Source: Macrothele yani | Taxonomy: Eukaryota; Arthropoda; Arachnida; Araneae; Macrothelidae | DNA length: 64,000 nucleotides | Direction: 5' to 3' | NCBI GenBank assembly: GCA_039090855.1 | Contig: CM077005.1 | Location: 20,127,921-20,191,920, forward strand | Shown: positions 34,601-45,222 of the stretch, piece after piece | Layout: each line of letters starts with the position of its first letter | Numbering within the stretch: position 1 is the stretch's first letter | Position numbers and translations under genes: made by a program | The notes under the pieces: model-generated | Databases searched by the model: none | Told to the model about the DNA's origin: nothing | What the model saw: the letters and a program-made list of their open reading frames with translations, nothing else

Positions 34601-34887
34601 CATGTCGCACTGGCCGCTGCCTTGGCCAGGTACATTACAGCTGCCGGAGACTGAGGGCCAAGATTTAAGTTGTGGAGTCATTTTGGAGGTGTTTGGCCAT
34701 AACTCACCACGCTGGCCAAGCGGGTTGGTGGGTGTGGGATAGCATTTCCTCTAATCCCGATGGTATAGTTATATCGCTATTGGCGGTCGTCAGAGCCCCT
34801 TTAGTGGGAACAGGATGTACAACGAGAAGGCGGGGTTGACATTTGTCAAGGAGAGGCTGTGATGTTACGCATCACCTGACCTTACAT
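31642..34887 (-). mobile_element. RTE-like LINE copy 3, full length
   Basis: The reverse complement of copy 2 over its whole length, a few percent different. Its 3' tail ((TCA)n on the plus strand, about 31690-31720) faces the tail of copy 2, and its 5' end meets a TA microsatellite at 34888. Confidence 0.9.
31720..34681 (-). pseudogene. RTE EN-RT polyprotein (copy 3), two lesions
   Basis: The best-preserved copy. The N-terminus (MTPQLKSWPSV, 34681) is followed by one in-frame TGA after ELEEELQRIK (about 34458). The endonuclease then reads on, with MGDFNAKIGQ (intact at this site, unlike copy 2) and SDHRLVRC. A homopolymer shift near 33735 (seven A against six in copy 2) changes frame. The remaining 669 codons (33729-31720) are fully open and include all RT motifs, with FADD, GVRQGDTISPK and the C-terminal domain. 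The lesions differ from those of copy 2, so each copy has decayed independently since an intact parent. Confidence 0.93.
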
Positions 34888-34909
34888 CCTATATATATAT
34901 ATATATATA
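34888..34909. repeat. (AT)n microsatellite at LINE copy 3 start
   Basis: A 22-bp alternating AT run at the outer edge of the LINE palindrome. Confidence 0.95.
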
Positions 34910-34974
34910 CAAATGAGGCAAAAATCTATTTCACAATTAAAAACAAATAAATATATTATTTTTTTATTTATTTA

Positions 34975-35165
34975 ATTTATTGTTACAACCCTTTGAGGAA
35001 AAAATCGCCCCTGCTTTAGGGTCATTCATTGCAGGGAAGGGAGAGAGCCAGTGCCGTAAGGCAAAATACAACATCCATGCTTTATTAGGATTCGAACCCG
35101 GACCGATCATGGACGAATATTGAGCAGAAGCCAACGTTTAGACCACTGCACCACCGAGGGTGTCT
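34975..35165 (-). mobile_element. SINE family B, diverged reverse copy
   Basis: Body AGGGAAGGGAGAGAGCCAGTGC and B box in reverse (GGATTCGAACCCGG), then a mutated A-box region. The 3' tail side is degraded. Confidence 0.85.
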
Positions 35166-35409
35166 CAATATTATGCTTGAGATTTTTAAATAATCTGCAG
35201 AGAAAAATACTCAAAACAGGCAGGAAAAAAAGTAGCCCTAAAAGTAGCCGAGTAGCAGACCGAAAAGAACAGTAGCAGATTGCTTTCAAAGTAGCCCAAT
35301 CTAGCAACACAGTATTACGCCATAACGTCAACTGAATGTGACTACCACGCTTCCGTATCTGCTCCTGGCGCGCCATCTTTAGCTCTACTGAGTAAATAAA
35401 AGTTGTTCT

Positions 35410-35606
35410 TTTTTTTTTTGTTTTGATTGAAGGTTTAACGACCGCCGTGAGCAACTCAATGGGCTATGAGCAGTCGCCCGTCCCTAATTTAGGGTCGCTG
35501 GTTCCAGGGAAGGGAGAGAACCAGTGCCGTAAAACAAACACAACATCCATGCCTCACCGGGATTCGAACCCGGCCATCGCTTAGACCATTGCGCTACCGG
35601 GGCAGA
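35410..35606 (-). mobile_element. SINE family B, reverse copy
   Basis: Poly-T, GAGGTTTAACGACCGCC-type end (AGGTTTAACGACCGCCGTG), conserved body, GGGATTCGAACCCGG and a head with a short internal deletion between B box and A box. Confidence 0.9.
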
Positions 35607-36731
35607 AAAGTTGTTCTTTCATGTAGTAAAGAAAAAAATAGCATTATTTGTTACATTTCTTTGAATCCAGAAAATTTAATAATCACCCTGGTATGATGAT
35701 AGTTAAATGCAGCGCTTCTATGCACCCCCACTAAAGAAAGGTGCTTTCATTCCATCCATGTGTTGACGAAGATTTATTTTTTAATTAATTTCTGTGATTT
35801 TTTCCTTTCTTTTTTTTTTTTTGGTTAATGATCGAATTCCCTTAAAATTTCCTCAACCCCTTCGTTGTCACTCTCACTCGCTCGTTTCCAATAATTATGT
35901 GAACCGTGAGTGAAATATCGAGAGCGTACACTTTGTTAGTTGATCGGTAGTGACGTAGATTCTTTTTCGCCAAATACTGCGATCACAGCCTGTATAATAA
36001 TGTCCAAATAAAGAAAGTTGTCTTGCTTCTCCTGACGTGGCAGGAATACCCTCAAACCGGCGCCAGTGGCAGCACACGCACATTAGTGGCTTCAAGGTCA
36101 CATATACTTTCCTTCCTGGTTCCCATACACTTTCTCAGCTATTTCGTTCATAACTTAATGGTTATTTCAATACTAGGTTTTTGTAAACAACCTAACATCG
36201 AGATACTTTTGCTTCCAGTAAACTCCCCCCCCCCTTTGGAATTTGAACTTAAAACCATCCACTGCAACTCGGACAACAATGAAAAACGTTTTGCCAAATT
36301 ATTTTGAAGTCCGATGAGGTATAGCTACCTCAGATTCACGCACACACATAAACAGGGAACGGATTTTTAGGTAAATGAATATTTCTCCTAAAAACTCATA
36401 TTTTAGAAAACTTTGCATGGAAATCCATATTTTACAAAATTCCGTACTAAATACATAAATTTGTGTCCCATTTTGTAGTGTATTAAACCCGAAGTAAAAA
36501 CTCTGTGCAAGAAAAAAAAAAAAAAAACCGCATTGTAACGAATCGGTTGAATTTACGCTCCTCTTCCCTTCCGCGGGGACTCGTTTCATTGGCGCCAGCA
36601 CTTGAGCTAATGACGGTTTCTTTTCCTGCTTGGAGAAGCGAAACCGGAAGCTCTCCCGTACCCAGGAAGGCTTGCGTAACACATTGATATGTCTACTTGG
36701 AGACTTATCCATGTGTTATCTGCTCCATATA
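35607..36731. other. Unassigned spacer
   Basis: Contains an A17 run near 36511-36527 and a C run at 36225. No coding or mobile sequence was recognised. Confidence 0.45.
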
Positions 36732-37591
36732 CACCGAGTGATCACTGAATTATGACCACCTCAATCAAAAGTGGGTTCGGCCCGTTGACCACGTGATTTT
36801 CGAGAGGGCGCGATTAGTCGACCGACGTAGCATGTATAAAGTGTGAGTGGAGTAGTAGGTAGTAAAATTCGGACAGCGATGGGTAAACGGAAGGATTTAT
36901 CGAACTTTACGAAAGGACAGATTGTTGAAGCTCGAAGAGCGAGTGCGTCGATTTACCAAACGGATGAACTAATAGGTTGTTCGCAACCCACTGTAGTTAA
37001 AGTGTATGAGGACTGGCGTGAAAATGGTCAAACAACGCCACGGAGGTGAAACCACAGGGCAGCGATTGGTTGATGTGAGAGGTGAGCGCCGGGTCCGACG
37101 GCTCGTACAGGCCGACAGAGGTAGAACTGTTCCACAGTTGCCTACCCAATACAAAAGAGATCAACCCGGAACAGTATCTGTCACGAACATAAGTCGCACA
37201 TCGTACGTATGGGATATAATAGCACACGATCCCGACGACATCCTCTCCTAAGCACTGCTCATCGGCGCAAAAGTGGTGCAAAGATCATGCAAGTTGAACA
37301 TCGGATGACGGGAAAAAGTGTGCTGTTCTGACAGGACGCGTATTTTACTTCGCTCCGTGGATGGTCGCGCACGTATTTGACGCAACGATCTGTTGTTCGC
37401 TCTATGGTACCTCCACCACGCACCCTTCCAGGTGCTGTCAGATGCACTGCAGTAAGCATGGCTCCATATACCTGTGAACACCTTCCAGCATCTTATTGAG
37501 TCACTCCCAGCCCGCCTAGCTGCTGTCCGCGCTGCACACCGAGATTACTCTGGATATTAGCTGGTGGTCACAATAATGTGACTCGACCGTG
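36732..37591 (+). mobile_element. Tc1-like transposon, internally deleted (copy 5)
   Basis: The ends share an inverted repeat around ATTATGACCACC (36759-36770) and GGTGGTCACAATAAT (about 37563-37577). A TA lies on the left (36730-36731); the right flank is CA. At 860 bp it lacks the middle of the transposase. Confidence 0.75.
36879..37560 (+). pseudogene. Tc1-like transposase remnants (copy 5)
   Basis: N-terminal frame from MGKRKDLSNFTKGQIVEARR through ASIYQTDELIGCSQPTVVKVYEDW (helix-turn-helix) and, after a TGA, RGERRVRRLVQADRGRTVPQ. The C-terminal remnant at about 37480-37560 reads FQHLIESLPARLAAVRAAH. No catalytic D-D-E region remains; it was lost in the central deletion. Confidence 0.75.
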
Positions 37592-37749
37592 CATTAATCA
37601 TCAAAGAATATTAGCAGATTAAATGATATTAGCTGTAAGTGGGTGACATGGAATAATCTGGTATATAAATCATGGGTTGTACGTAGTGATCATTATAATA
37701 TTAGATTACGAGATTAAATGCTCGAAAATAACCTAAAGATTTTGTTTCG

Positions 37750-37880
37750 GCATCGCCGGTCCGCGAAAGTTTCCAAAACGTTTGCCGGTCCGCGAAAGTT
37801 TCCCAAACGTTTTGCCGGTCCGCGAAAGTTTCCCAAACGTTTTGCCGATCCGCGAATGCAAGAAGGTTGGGAACCACTGG
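37750..37880 (-). repeat. hAT-like transposon end with 30-bp subterminal repeats
   Basis: On the minus strand it begins CAGTGGTTCCCAACC (37879-37865), a typical hAT terminal motif. It is followed by about four 30-bp units containing CGCGGACCGGCAAAACG (plus-strand starts near 37756, 37785, 37815, 37845). Only one end is seen; the partner end was not found. Confidence 0.6.
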
Positions 37881-37904
37881 TGCAAGGCATGTTTACGAAG
37901 TTAG

Positions 37905-38140
37905 AACTACGCAGCTGAATAAAAATTGAGGTTGCACGTGGTTGCGATGCAAAGGAATGTCGGTTAGGTCCGAAGAATGCGTGTGGGGATGAAGCGCTAC
38001 CCTATCGTACAGTTGCACGATGGCTGAAGGTTTTTCGCAGAGGTCGTGAACTGCCAGTTGATAATGAACGATCGGGACGCCCACACGTCCCACAAGAGAA
38101 GCTGCAGCTTGTGCAATCTCTACTACTTAATTGTAATGTG
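37905..38140 (+). pseudogene. Mariner-type transposase N-terminal fragment
   Basis: The frame reads CDAKECRLGPKNACGDEALP, then YRTVARWLKVFRRGRELPVD and SGRPHVPQ. This is the double helix-turn-helix (HTH_48-like) layout found at the N-terminus of mariner-type transposases and SETMAR-like proteins. It is interrupted by the hAT element at 38149 and resumes at 39440 (TRAQLANEFGISDFT-like). No catalytic part follows. The family level is uncertain. Confidence 0.5.
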
Positions 38141-38148
38141 CCCTGGAC

Positions 38149-39431
38149 TAGAGCCCAGCAGAGGCAATATTTTTAGGCCCGGACCCACCAAGTTAATGCC
38201 AGGTCCGACCCGGCCCGTTCCCACCCAATTAATGTCAGGCCCTGCCCGGCCCGGCCATTCATGTCCGACATAGGTTTTATTTGCGTAACTCTTACTTGCT
38301 TTAACACAGACGATATTTGTACTGTAACTTTTTGGACTAACTCGAAACTCGTGTAAAAAGAGGGCATAAGTAAGTTAACTAACCCACCAGTAACCAAAAA
38401 TACGGCAAATGCAATAAATAAATAATAAATAAATAGTATAGGCCGCCCCGGTGGCGCAGTGGTCTAAGCGATGGCCTCTGATCATTCGTCCGAACAGGGT
38501 CCGGGTTCGAATCCCGGTGAGGCATGGATGTTGTGTTTGTCTTACGGCACTGGCTCGCTCCCTTCCCTGGAACCAGTGACACTAAATTAGGGACGGGCGA
38601 CTGCTTATAGCCTATTGAGTTGCTCACGGTGGTCGTTAAACCTCCAATCAAAAAATAAATAAATAAATAGTATTCAGTGAACTTAAGTAAATTATCGTCA
38701 TTTCATAATCGAACCCTTCGTAGGGTCAGATCAGTGTTTATACGAGTCAAGTACTGTCTTCTTTGACACTTTTGCCCAGAACATAATATAAATTGATGCT
38801 CAGTTACACACAATAACATGCTTAATAGTTAATAGTTAATACAACAAATTCTCGTACGCAGAATATGATTCCGTTCTGTTGGCCCGACGTCTTTTATTTT
38901 AATTCTTCAGGTGTAGGATATAACTCCCAAAATCCAAATGTAACACAATTTTCCGATTGTTTTGCTCTTCGAACCTCTAATTTACCCGACTCAATATTCA
39001 TCCATATTTAAAACAAAGCAAGTAGCAAATCAAAATTATAAAGACAGAGCCTAAGAATAGTTTACTAGCTCATATTGAAGCTTTGATTGATTCCTAATTC
39101 CGATAAATGCAAATCATCGTACAGAGCAAGTGTTTTTCTGGTGTAAAGTTCCGAAATAAATGGAATATGGATTCAAAGGGGAGAGAGAGAGCTTGCCAAA
39201 GATCAAAGACGAAAAGACGCGCGCAAAATAAACAAATAAATAAATAGCACAAGGCGGGAGAGAAGAATGATTGCGAGAAACAAGAAGTATGATCACGGGA
39301 AGGGAAAGACAGAGACTTCAAAAACAGAATGACCTAAATTTATCAACAACCTGACTACTAGGTACACATGCAAGTGCAGGCCCTTCCAAGCCCGCCAACA
39401 AAATTGTAGGCCCGGCCCGTGCAGGGCTCCA
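38149..39431. mobile_element. Non-autonomous hAT-like element
   Basis: Ends TAGAGCCC and GGGCTCCA are near-perfect inverted repeats. They continue into related GGCCCGG-rich subterminal sequence on both sides (38176-38265 and 39380-39425). An 8-bp target duplication CCCTGGAC flanks it (38141-38148 and 39432-39439), and removing the insertion restores the transposase fragment's text. An 8-bp duplication and this end sequence fit hAT. No transposase is present; a family B SINE is nested inside. Confidence 0.88.
38441..38652 (+). mobile_element. SINE family B, young copy nested in hAT element
   Basis: The best-preserved copy: GCCCCGGTGGCGCAGTGG head, B box GGTTCGAATCC, full body, and end CCTCCAATCAAAAAATAAAT. 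The flanking AATAAATAGTAT-type repeat suggests a target duplication of about 12 bp. Confidence 0.95.
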
Positions 39432-40049
39432 CCCTGGACACGTGCCAACTGGCAAATGAATTTGGAATCAGTGATTTCACCGTGTGCTATGGCCGTATCC
39501 AGGGGAAGGGTTTTTAGGGTCTAACCGCCCCCCCCCTTGAAATTTTTGGTGCTTGTTTGTCATAAGTTATTATATAAACAGGCAGTTGCCATTATCTCCT
39601 TTCCATTTAAGCTTTCCAACCGTAGGTTGAAGAAGCGTATATGCTCCAGCTTTGTCAGTCTGTCTGTCTGTCCGCACGATAACTCGCGTAAAAATGGTTC
39701 GATTTCGATGAAATTTTAATATGTGGTAGGGAACAACCTGGGGACGAACCCTTTTGAAAATGGACGAAATGGAGTCAAAAGTCAGGACATAGGAGCAGGA
39801 TCCATTCCATCGCCCCCCTTATGCCTCATAACTTAAGTAAACATGCTTCGATTGTGCCAACACTTTATGATGTTGTTCCGGAAATATACTGAACCGGTTC
39901 TGTTGAATATCATTGAAATGGGATCAAAGGTCAGGGCACAGGAGCGAGATTTATTCCACAGCCATTATCCTCATAACCTGACTAAAAATGCTTCTATTGC
40001 GACAAAATTTTTGGAATGTTGTTACGAAGGTATGCTGAACCGGTTCTGG

Positions 40050-40352
40050 CCACCCCGGTGGCGCAGTGGTCTAAGCGATGGCCTCTGATCATTCGTCCGA
40101 AAGGGATCCGGTTTCGAATCCCGTGAGGCATGGAGGCGCAGTGGTCTAAGCGATGGCCTCTGATCATTCGTCCGAAAGGGATCCGGTTTCGAATCCCGTG
40201 AGGCATGGATGTTGTGTTCGTCTTACGGCACTGGCTCTCTCCCTTCCCTGGAACTTGTGACCCTAAATTAATGACGGGCGACTTCTTATAGCCCATTGAG
40301 TTGCTCACGGTGATTGTTAAACCTCCAATAAAAAAAACAAAACAAAAAAAAA
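40050..40352 (+). mobile_element. SINE family B with duplicated head
   Basis: The tRNA-like head (GGCGCAGTGGTCTAAGCGATGG to GAGGCATGGA) is present twice in tandem before a single body and A tail. It lies inside element S after the phrase GAACCGGTTCTG. Confidence 0.92.
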
Positions 40353-40663
40353 CAGATTCTGTTGAATATCATCGAAATGGGATCAAAGGTCAGGGCACAG
40401 GAGCGAGATTTATTCCACCGTCATTATCATCATAACCTGACTAAAAATGCTTCTATTGCGACAAAACTTTAGTATGTTGTTCCGAAGGTATGCTGAACCG
40501 GTTCTGTTGAATATCATTGAAATGGGATCAAAGGTCAGGGCACAAGAGCGAGATTTATTCCTCAGCCATTATCCTCATAACCTGACTAAAAATGCTTCTA
40601 TTGCGACAAAACTTTAGTATGTTGTTACGAGGGTATGCTGAACCGGTTCCGTTCAGCATACCT

Positions 40664-40868
40664 TCGTGGCGCAGTGGTCTAAGCGATGGCGTCTGATCAT
40701 TCGTCCGAAAGGGGTCCGGGTTCGAATCCCGTGAGGCATGGATGCTGTGTTTGTCTTGCGGCACTGGCTCTCTCCCTTCCCTGGAACTAGTGACCCTAAA
40801 TTAGGAACGGTCCATTGAGTTGCTCATGGTGATTGTTAAACCTCCAATAAAAAAAAAAAAAAAAGAAA
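40664..40868 (+). mobile_element. SINE family B in element S, second copy
   Basis: The first bases of the head are replaced by a short inverted piece of the host unit (GTTCAGCATACCTTCG). The body has lost about 12 bp, near GGAACGGTCC. It sits at the same position of the host unit as its neighbours. Confidence 0.9.
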
Positions 40869-41023
40869 CAGGTTCTGTTGAATATCATCGAAATGGGATC
40901 AAAGGTCAGGGCCCAGGAGCGAGATTTATTCCACATTCATTATCCTCATAACCTGACTAAAAAGGCTTCTATTGCGACAAAACTTTAGAATGTTGTTATG
41001 AAGGTATGTTGAACCGGTTCTGC

Positions 41024-41238
41024 CCGCCCCGGTGGAGCAGTGGTCTAAGCGATGGCCTCTGATCATTCGTCCGAAAGGAGTCTGAGTTCGAATCCCGTGA
41101 GGCATGGATGTTGTGTTTGTCTTACGACACTGGCTCTCTCCCTTCCCTGGAACTTGTGACCCTAAATTAATGACGGGCGACTTCTTATAGCCCATTGAGT
41201 TGCTCACGGTGATCGTTAAACCTCCAATAAAAAAAACC
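41024..41238 (+). mobile_element. SINE family B in element S, third copy
   Basis: A complete head, body and short A tail, flanked by the direct repeat CCGGTTCTG. It shares the body variants ACTTCTTATAG and AATTAATGACGGG with the copy at 40050-40352, so the two are closely related. Confidence 0.92.
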
Positions 41239-41639
41239 GGTTCTGTTGAATATTATTGAAATGGAGTTAAAGGTCAGGGCTCAGGAGCGAGATTTATTCC
41301 GCAGCCATTATCCTCATAACTTGAGTAATGATTTCTGGCATGTTGGAAAGCGTATCATATTCAATGCATTGCTTGATTTTACTAACTTGTATTATTTACT
41401 AATTGTTTCTGTTATTTTCTTTGATAAACTTTACTTACATTTTTTTCTCACTTTACCCATTGGTCAGCAGTAACAAATTTATAGAAGTACAGCAAACTCT
41501 GTGTCTGCCATTTTATTAGTCAGAATTGTTCTATTATCGGGTATTTTTGAGATCGCTTCTTTATTTATTTCTTCAACGTGTTAAGAGAGACGAAAAAAAG
41601 TTGCAGCTGAAATCTAGTTTTTTGTTTCTTTATAGCCTC

Positions 41640-42160
41640 AAGATGTCAGACTGGGATGGGTTGTGCTTAGAAATGTAAGAGCGCAATGAGCGATTGCATC
41701 CCGAAGGCATATTGACACTTGTTCGATCTGCGAAATGTCCGTCGTTTCGTCCGCCATCACGGTGAAACATTTTGCAGCATTTACTTTTTTACTATTGTAT
41801 CCTGAATAACGTTTCCGCGAATGTTGATAACGTGGTTTTGAATTAAAGCACTGGCATATTCCGCATTTTCTGCGCCTAATTTGAGATGCTTTGCAGCACA
41901 GAATCCTCAGAAGAAACTCGGAACCCCAGAAGTGCACGAAAATTACCATCGTTGCTATGATAGCAACCATTAGACCACCAATTCAACGTCAAAGTCCTTT
42001 AGTATGGTGGCTTCATCTATCGTTTTCGGAATTTTTAAAATCCACTTCCTGACGGAGATTTCAATTTTTTTATATAATTTGCATTTTTCAGACTGTACTT
42101 GCTTTCCTCCTGTCTCCTGTGTAATCTTGTTGTTTTCATGTGATCTCTGTCTCATATTCT
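41640..42160 (-). pseudogene. hAT-type transposase fragment (DUF4371-like)
   Basis: The minus strand reads SHENNKITQETGGKQVQ then, further on, KCFTVMADETTDISQIEQVSICLR. The ADETTD segment carries the first catalytic Asp region typical of the hAT transposases annotated as zinc finger MYM-type 1-like / DUF4371 proteins. Stops separate the parts. No terminal repeats were found. Confidence 0.65.
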
Positions 42161-42359
42161 TCAGTTTGTTTTTCTGTTAATACTGAGGAAGTTCATGTGT
42201 CGTTGCTCGTTAACTAATACTAATATGAGTTTATTTTTTGTTAAGTGATTAGATAGATAGATAAAATTGTGTTGTGGAAAAAAATATTAAAATAAATAAA
42301 AGGTAGATTACAATAAACACTATTAATTCGTGCATAAATACTAGTAATAAGAATTAATC

Positions 42360-42714
42360 CATCTTATTGCACGATGACATTTATTCAGGTTAAAAACGAA
42401 AGCTATATACAGGTTTAGGAACATGAGTACTTTCAGAGTCACAGTGACTCCTTCATCAGATGTGATTGCTCTTATGTGGTTACATGCTGATCTTAAATAC
42501 CTGGAACAGATGCATCGTGGGAAAAGGTAATGTCAGTGTCACATGATGTACCAGATAACAAGACAGTTAAGAAAAACATAATTAATTAATGAAATTACTC
42601 AATAGGAACAGTAATTATTGTGCTGTCCTCTTTAACCAAATTCCTCCAGGGTTCAGGTAAAACACAAGGATAATAGTCATAACAGCAGCGTGTATCATAA
42701 GCTGAAATATTTCA
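42360..42714 (-). mobile_element. Penelope-like element 3' end (PLE-2)
   Basis: The minus strand carries a short C-terminal coding remnant (about 42600-42690, reading IILVFYLNPGGIWLK), then non-coding 3' sequence with a hammerhead-like motif arranged as at the PLE-1 end. Sequence identity to PLE-1 is limited to the ribozyme-like core. It is truncated by the Tc1 element to its right. Confidence 0.6.
42421..42463 (-). ncRNA. Hammerhead-ribozyme-like motif of PLE-2
   Basis: The minus strand reads ACAT, CTGATGA, AGG, stem AGTCAC/GTGACT, CT, GAAA, then self-complementary AGTACT, C, ATGT. ATGT pairs with the first ACAT (stem I). Compared with PLE-1, both stem II strands have changed together, as have the outer stem I bases, which supports a conserved RNA fold. 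Confidence 0.65.
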
Positions 42715-43715
42715 GCTTATTATGCAGTAGTTCGTGACTCATTGGAGAAGGCAATCTTTTGATAATCAACGGAGGTCCAATTCCGATACTGCCAGTGACT
42801 GAACCTCCTTGGAAGATGTGGAGGTCAGTACGGCTACCAAGCATGATACCGCCCCAGACGAGAACTCCGCCACCTCCAAACCAGTCCCTTCCGATGATGT
42901 TGGAGGTGTGATTGCGTGTTCCCTGCCCTCTCCAGATGTGTATACGTCCAGAATCGCTCATCAGACTAAATCGGCTCTCATCCGTAAAGAGATCTCGACC
43001 CCACTGCTAATGTGTCCAGTTCTTGTGTTTCTGGCACCACAGAAACCGCCGTCTCCGATAAGCAGGCGTTAATGGCACACACCGTACTGGTCATCGTGCA
43101 AATAGACCACCTTTGTGCAGCCTCCTGGCCACAGTAAAACGCAATAGCGGACGTCCAATTGTCTGTTGCATGTGCCTTGCGATTTCTCCCGCTGTCTTCC
43201 GTCTGTCTCTTCTCGCCTGTAGGACAATATACCAGTCGTCCACCGCCGTGTTTGCTCGTGGACGACCACTGCTAAACTCTCGGACAGCTGTTCCTGTCAT
43301 TTGAAATGCTCTTCAAGCTCGTGAAACGATGCTGTGAGCGATCCCGAACTCCTCGGCCATACAAGTCACACTTCGACCTTCTTCTAACTTCCCAATGACG
43401 CGACCTCGGGTAAAGTTATCCAGATGTCGTCTACTGGATTGCCTGTTGGCCATATCACACGGTGGCAGCAACTCGACGTCGTTCAAACCGATGTACACCG
43501 TTCAATAGCTTTCACCGAATTGCTGAGCGTACACCGCCCGTGTGCTTTATACCCTTCCGACCCCCCCCCCCATATACGTCAAGCTGCATATATGCGCATG
43601 CCCTACCGTACTGGACCCTAGTCTATCTCCTGAGTGGTCTTTCGGTCCGTTTTACCTGCTCGTTCCGCTGTTATGCTAATTTCTCCTCTTCGTCCTTAAT
43701 TTTTGCACACCAGTG
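42715..43715 (-). mobile_element. Tc1-like transposon, 3'-truncated (copy 6)
   Basis: The 5' end (minus strand) is CACTGGTGTGCAAAAATTAA, at 43715, with TA at 43716-43717. The other end is missing: homology stops at the PLE-2 junction near 42715. Confidence 0.8.
42720..43460 (-). pseudogene. Tc1-like transposase, N-terminal two thirds (copy 6)
   Basis: Reads MANRQSSRRHLDNFTRGRVI, GKLEEGRSVTCMAEEFGIAH (helix-turn-helix), then in a shifted frame GRPRANTAVDDWYIVLQARR and ARRLHKGGLFAR, then DLFTDESRFSLMSDSGRIHI (first catalytic D) and GGVLVWGGIMLGSRTDL. The second D and the E are missing with the truncated end. Stops and shifts occur near 43309, 43075 and 43010. Confidence 0.85.
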
Positions 43716-43964
43716 TATGCTGTGCCGTTATGCTTTTCCTTACTTGTGTGCATAATTTTTTTGTACTCTGTTAATGACGATCTCCCTTCGCAATGGTCTT
43801 GCGCTCCTTATGTTTGATCTCCAGTTTGTGTTGCATTGTGGAGAGCCTTGTACTTCCTCATTTATGTTTTCTGTACTGAAAATTTCAGTGATATCTCTTA
43901 TGTTTTTAATTCCATTATCGAAATAAACTGGGTACCACTGATGACCACAGTTACCAAAACCAAA

Positions 43965-44497
43965 ACCATTGCCATTTCAGGGATTTTACTCTGATCATGG
44001 TGTCTTCCAGTCTTGTCATTTTCCTTACCCATGAGTTCCGCTTCTTATCTCTCCTAGTTACACCAAGCATGCATCTCTCCATGCTTCTTTCAATTGTCTG
44101 CAATCTTTGTATGTCTTTTTTTCACTAAGGTCCACGTCTCTGCTCCGTATGTAAGCACTGAAAGAATGCATTGATTAAACACTTTTATTTTAAGATATAA
44201 TGGCATATTGTTCTTAAAAATTGTACTGTTTCTTCCAAAAGGTCTGCAACCAAGTTTTATACGTCGATTAATGTCTTCATCAATGTGACCTTTGCTTGAT
44301 ATCTGCTGTCCAAGGTAAATGTAGGTATCGGTTATCTCCAGCTTTTTCCCATCAATCGATGAATCTTCATTTCTTGTAAAAGCATGGTACATCGGTTTTG
44401 TCTTCTGAAAACTCATTTCTAACCCAACTTCTGTACTCTTGTCAGCAAGTTCCTGGATCATACTGTGCAGCTCTGAAGTGTCAGTTGCGAAAATTAT
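43965..44497 (-). pseudogene. RTE LINE fragment (copy 4)
   Basis: The minus strand from 44497 reads IIFATDTSELHSMIQELADK, then LEITDTYIYLGQQISSKGH and QCILSVLTYGAETWTLVKKR. This is the RT thumb region equivalent to about 31938-32470 of copy 3, about 85% identical. Both ends are truncated. It has no tail. Confidence 0.9.
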
Positions 44498-44778
44498 ATA
44501 CCCAACAGGAATTCCTGTTCCTGAGAGAGCTACTGTCTGCACGCATGGATATCACCAAGACATAAACAAGTACTGTCCATTTTTGGCATCACACATCCAT
44601 AGATAGATTAAACAGCCAGGTAGAGATTACACAACCGTATCTGACTCCTGTACCAAAAAACTGCATTTAAAAAGAAAAAGAGATTTCTGTTTGTTCGTGA
44701 CGTTCCTGTGTAAAATTTTGCTTAGCTTCTTCGATTGTCCCTTTTCACCTTTGAATTTACAACGACAACATTTACGTC

Positions 44779-44990
44779 CATAAACAAAGACATCGCTCTT
44801 TCCACGTTTTAGTAATAAACAAAGACATCGCTCTTTCTACGTTTTAGTAATAAACAAAGACATCGCTCTTTCCACGTTTTAATAATAAACAAAGACATCG
44901 CTCTTTCCACGTTTTAGTAATAAACAAAGACATCGCTCTTTCCACGTTTTAGTAATAAACAAAGACATCGCTTTTCCACGTTTTAGTAAC
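44779..44990. repeat. 35-bp tandem repeat, six units
   Basis: Units TAATAAACAAAGACATCG plus CTCTTTCCACGTTTTAG. The AAAC starts are at 44782, 44817, 44852, 44887, 44922 and 44957, exactly 35 bp apart. Nearly identical. Confidence 0.95.
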
Positions 44991-45065
44991 ACACAGCAAC
45001 CGAATAACAATTTTTCGGTTGCTGTGTGTTACTAAAACGTGGAAAGAGCGATATCTTTGTTTATT
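44954..45065. repeat. Fold-back inverted repeat at the end of the 35-bp array
   Basis: The last array unit plus GTAACACACAGCAACCGAA (ending 45004) is repeated as its reverse complement at 45014-45065, with a 9-base loop. Arms are about 50 bp and nearly perfect. Confidence 0.93.
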
Positions 45066-45188
45066 CACTGACGCCACGTATTTGGAGGATTTTCATTTAT
45101 ATCCATTTTTTCCAGGCACGTATCTAAGATTTCTGTTTGGGAGGAGGAGGGGCGGGAGAAAAATTGCATATGCATGTGCGTGTGTGCA

Positions 45189-45222
<34 letters not shown>

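Larger units (their letters stand above)
39609..41385 (+). repeat. Tandem-repeat element S (copy 1) with SINEs
   Basis: Begins with a hairpin (GCTTTCCAACC, GTA, GGTTGAAGAAGC) and ends near GTTGGAAAGCGTATCAT (41337-41353), then GATTTTACTAACTT; the first and last motifs are inverted repeats of each other. The interior is tandem units of about 140-150 bp containing GGTCAGGGCACAGGAGCGAG and CATTATCCTCATAACCTGA. The same element with the same ends occurs at 51571-54640. No coding capacity was seen. Its transposition class is unknown. Confidence 0.75.
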
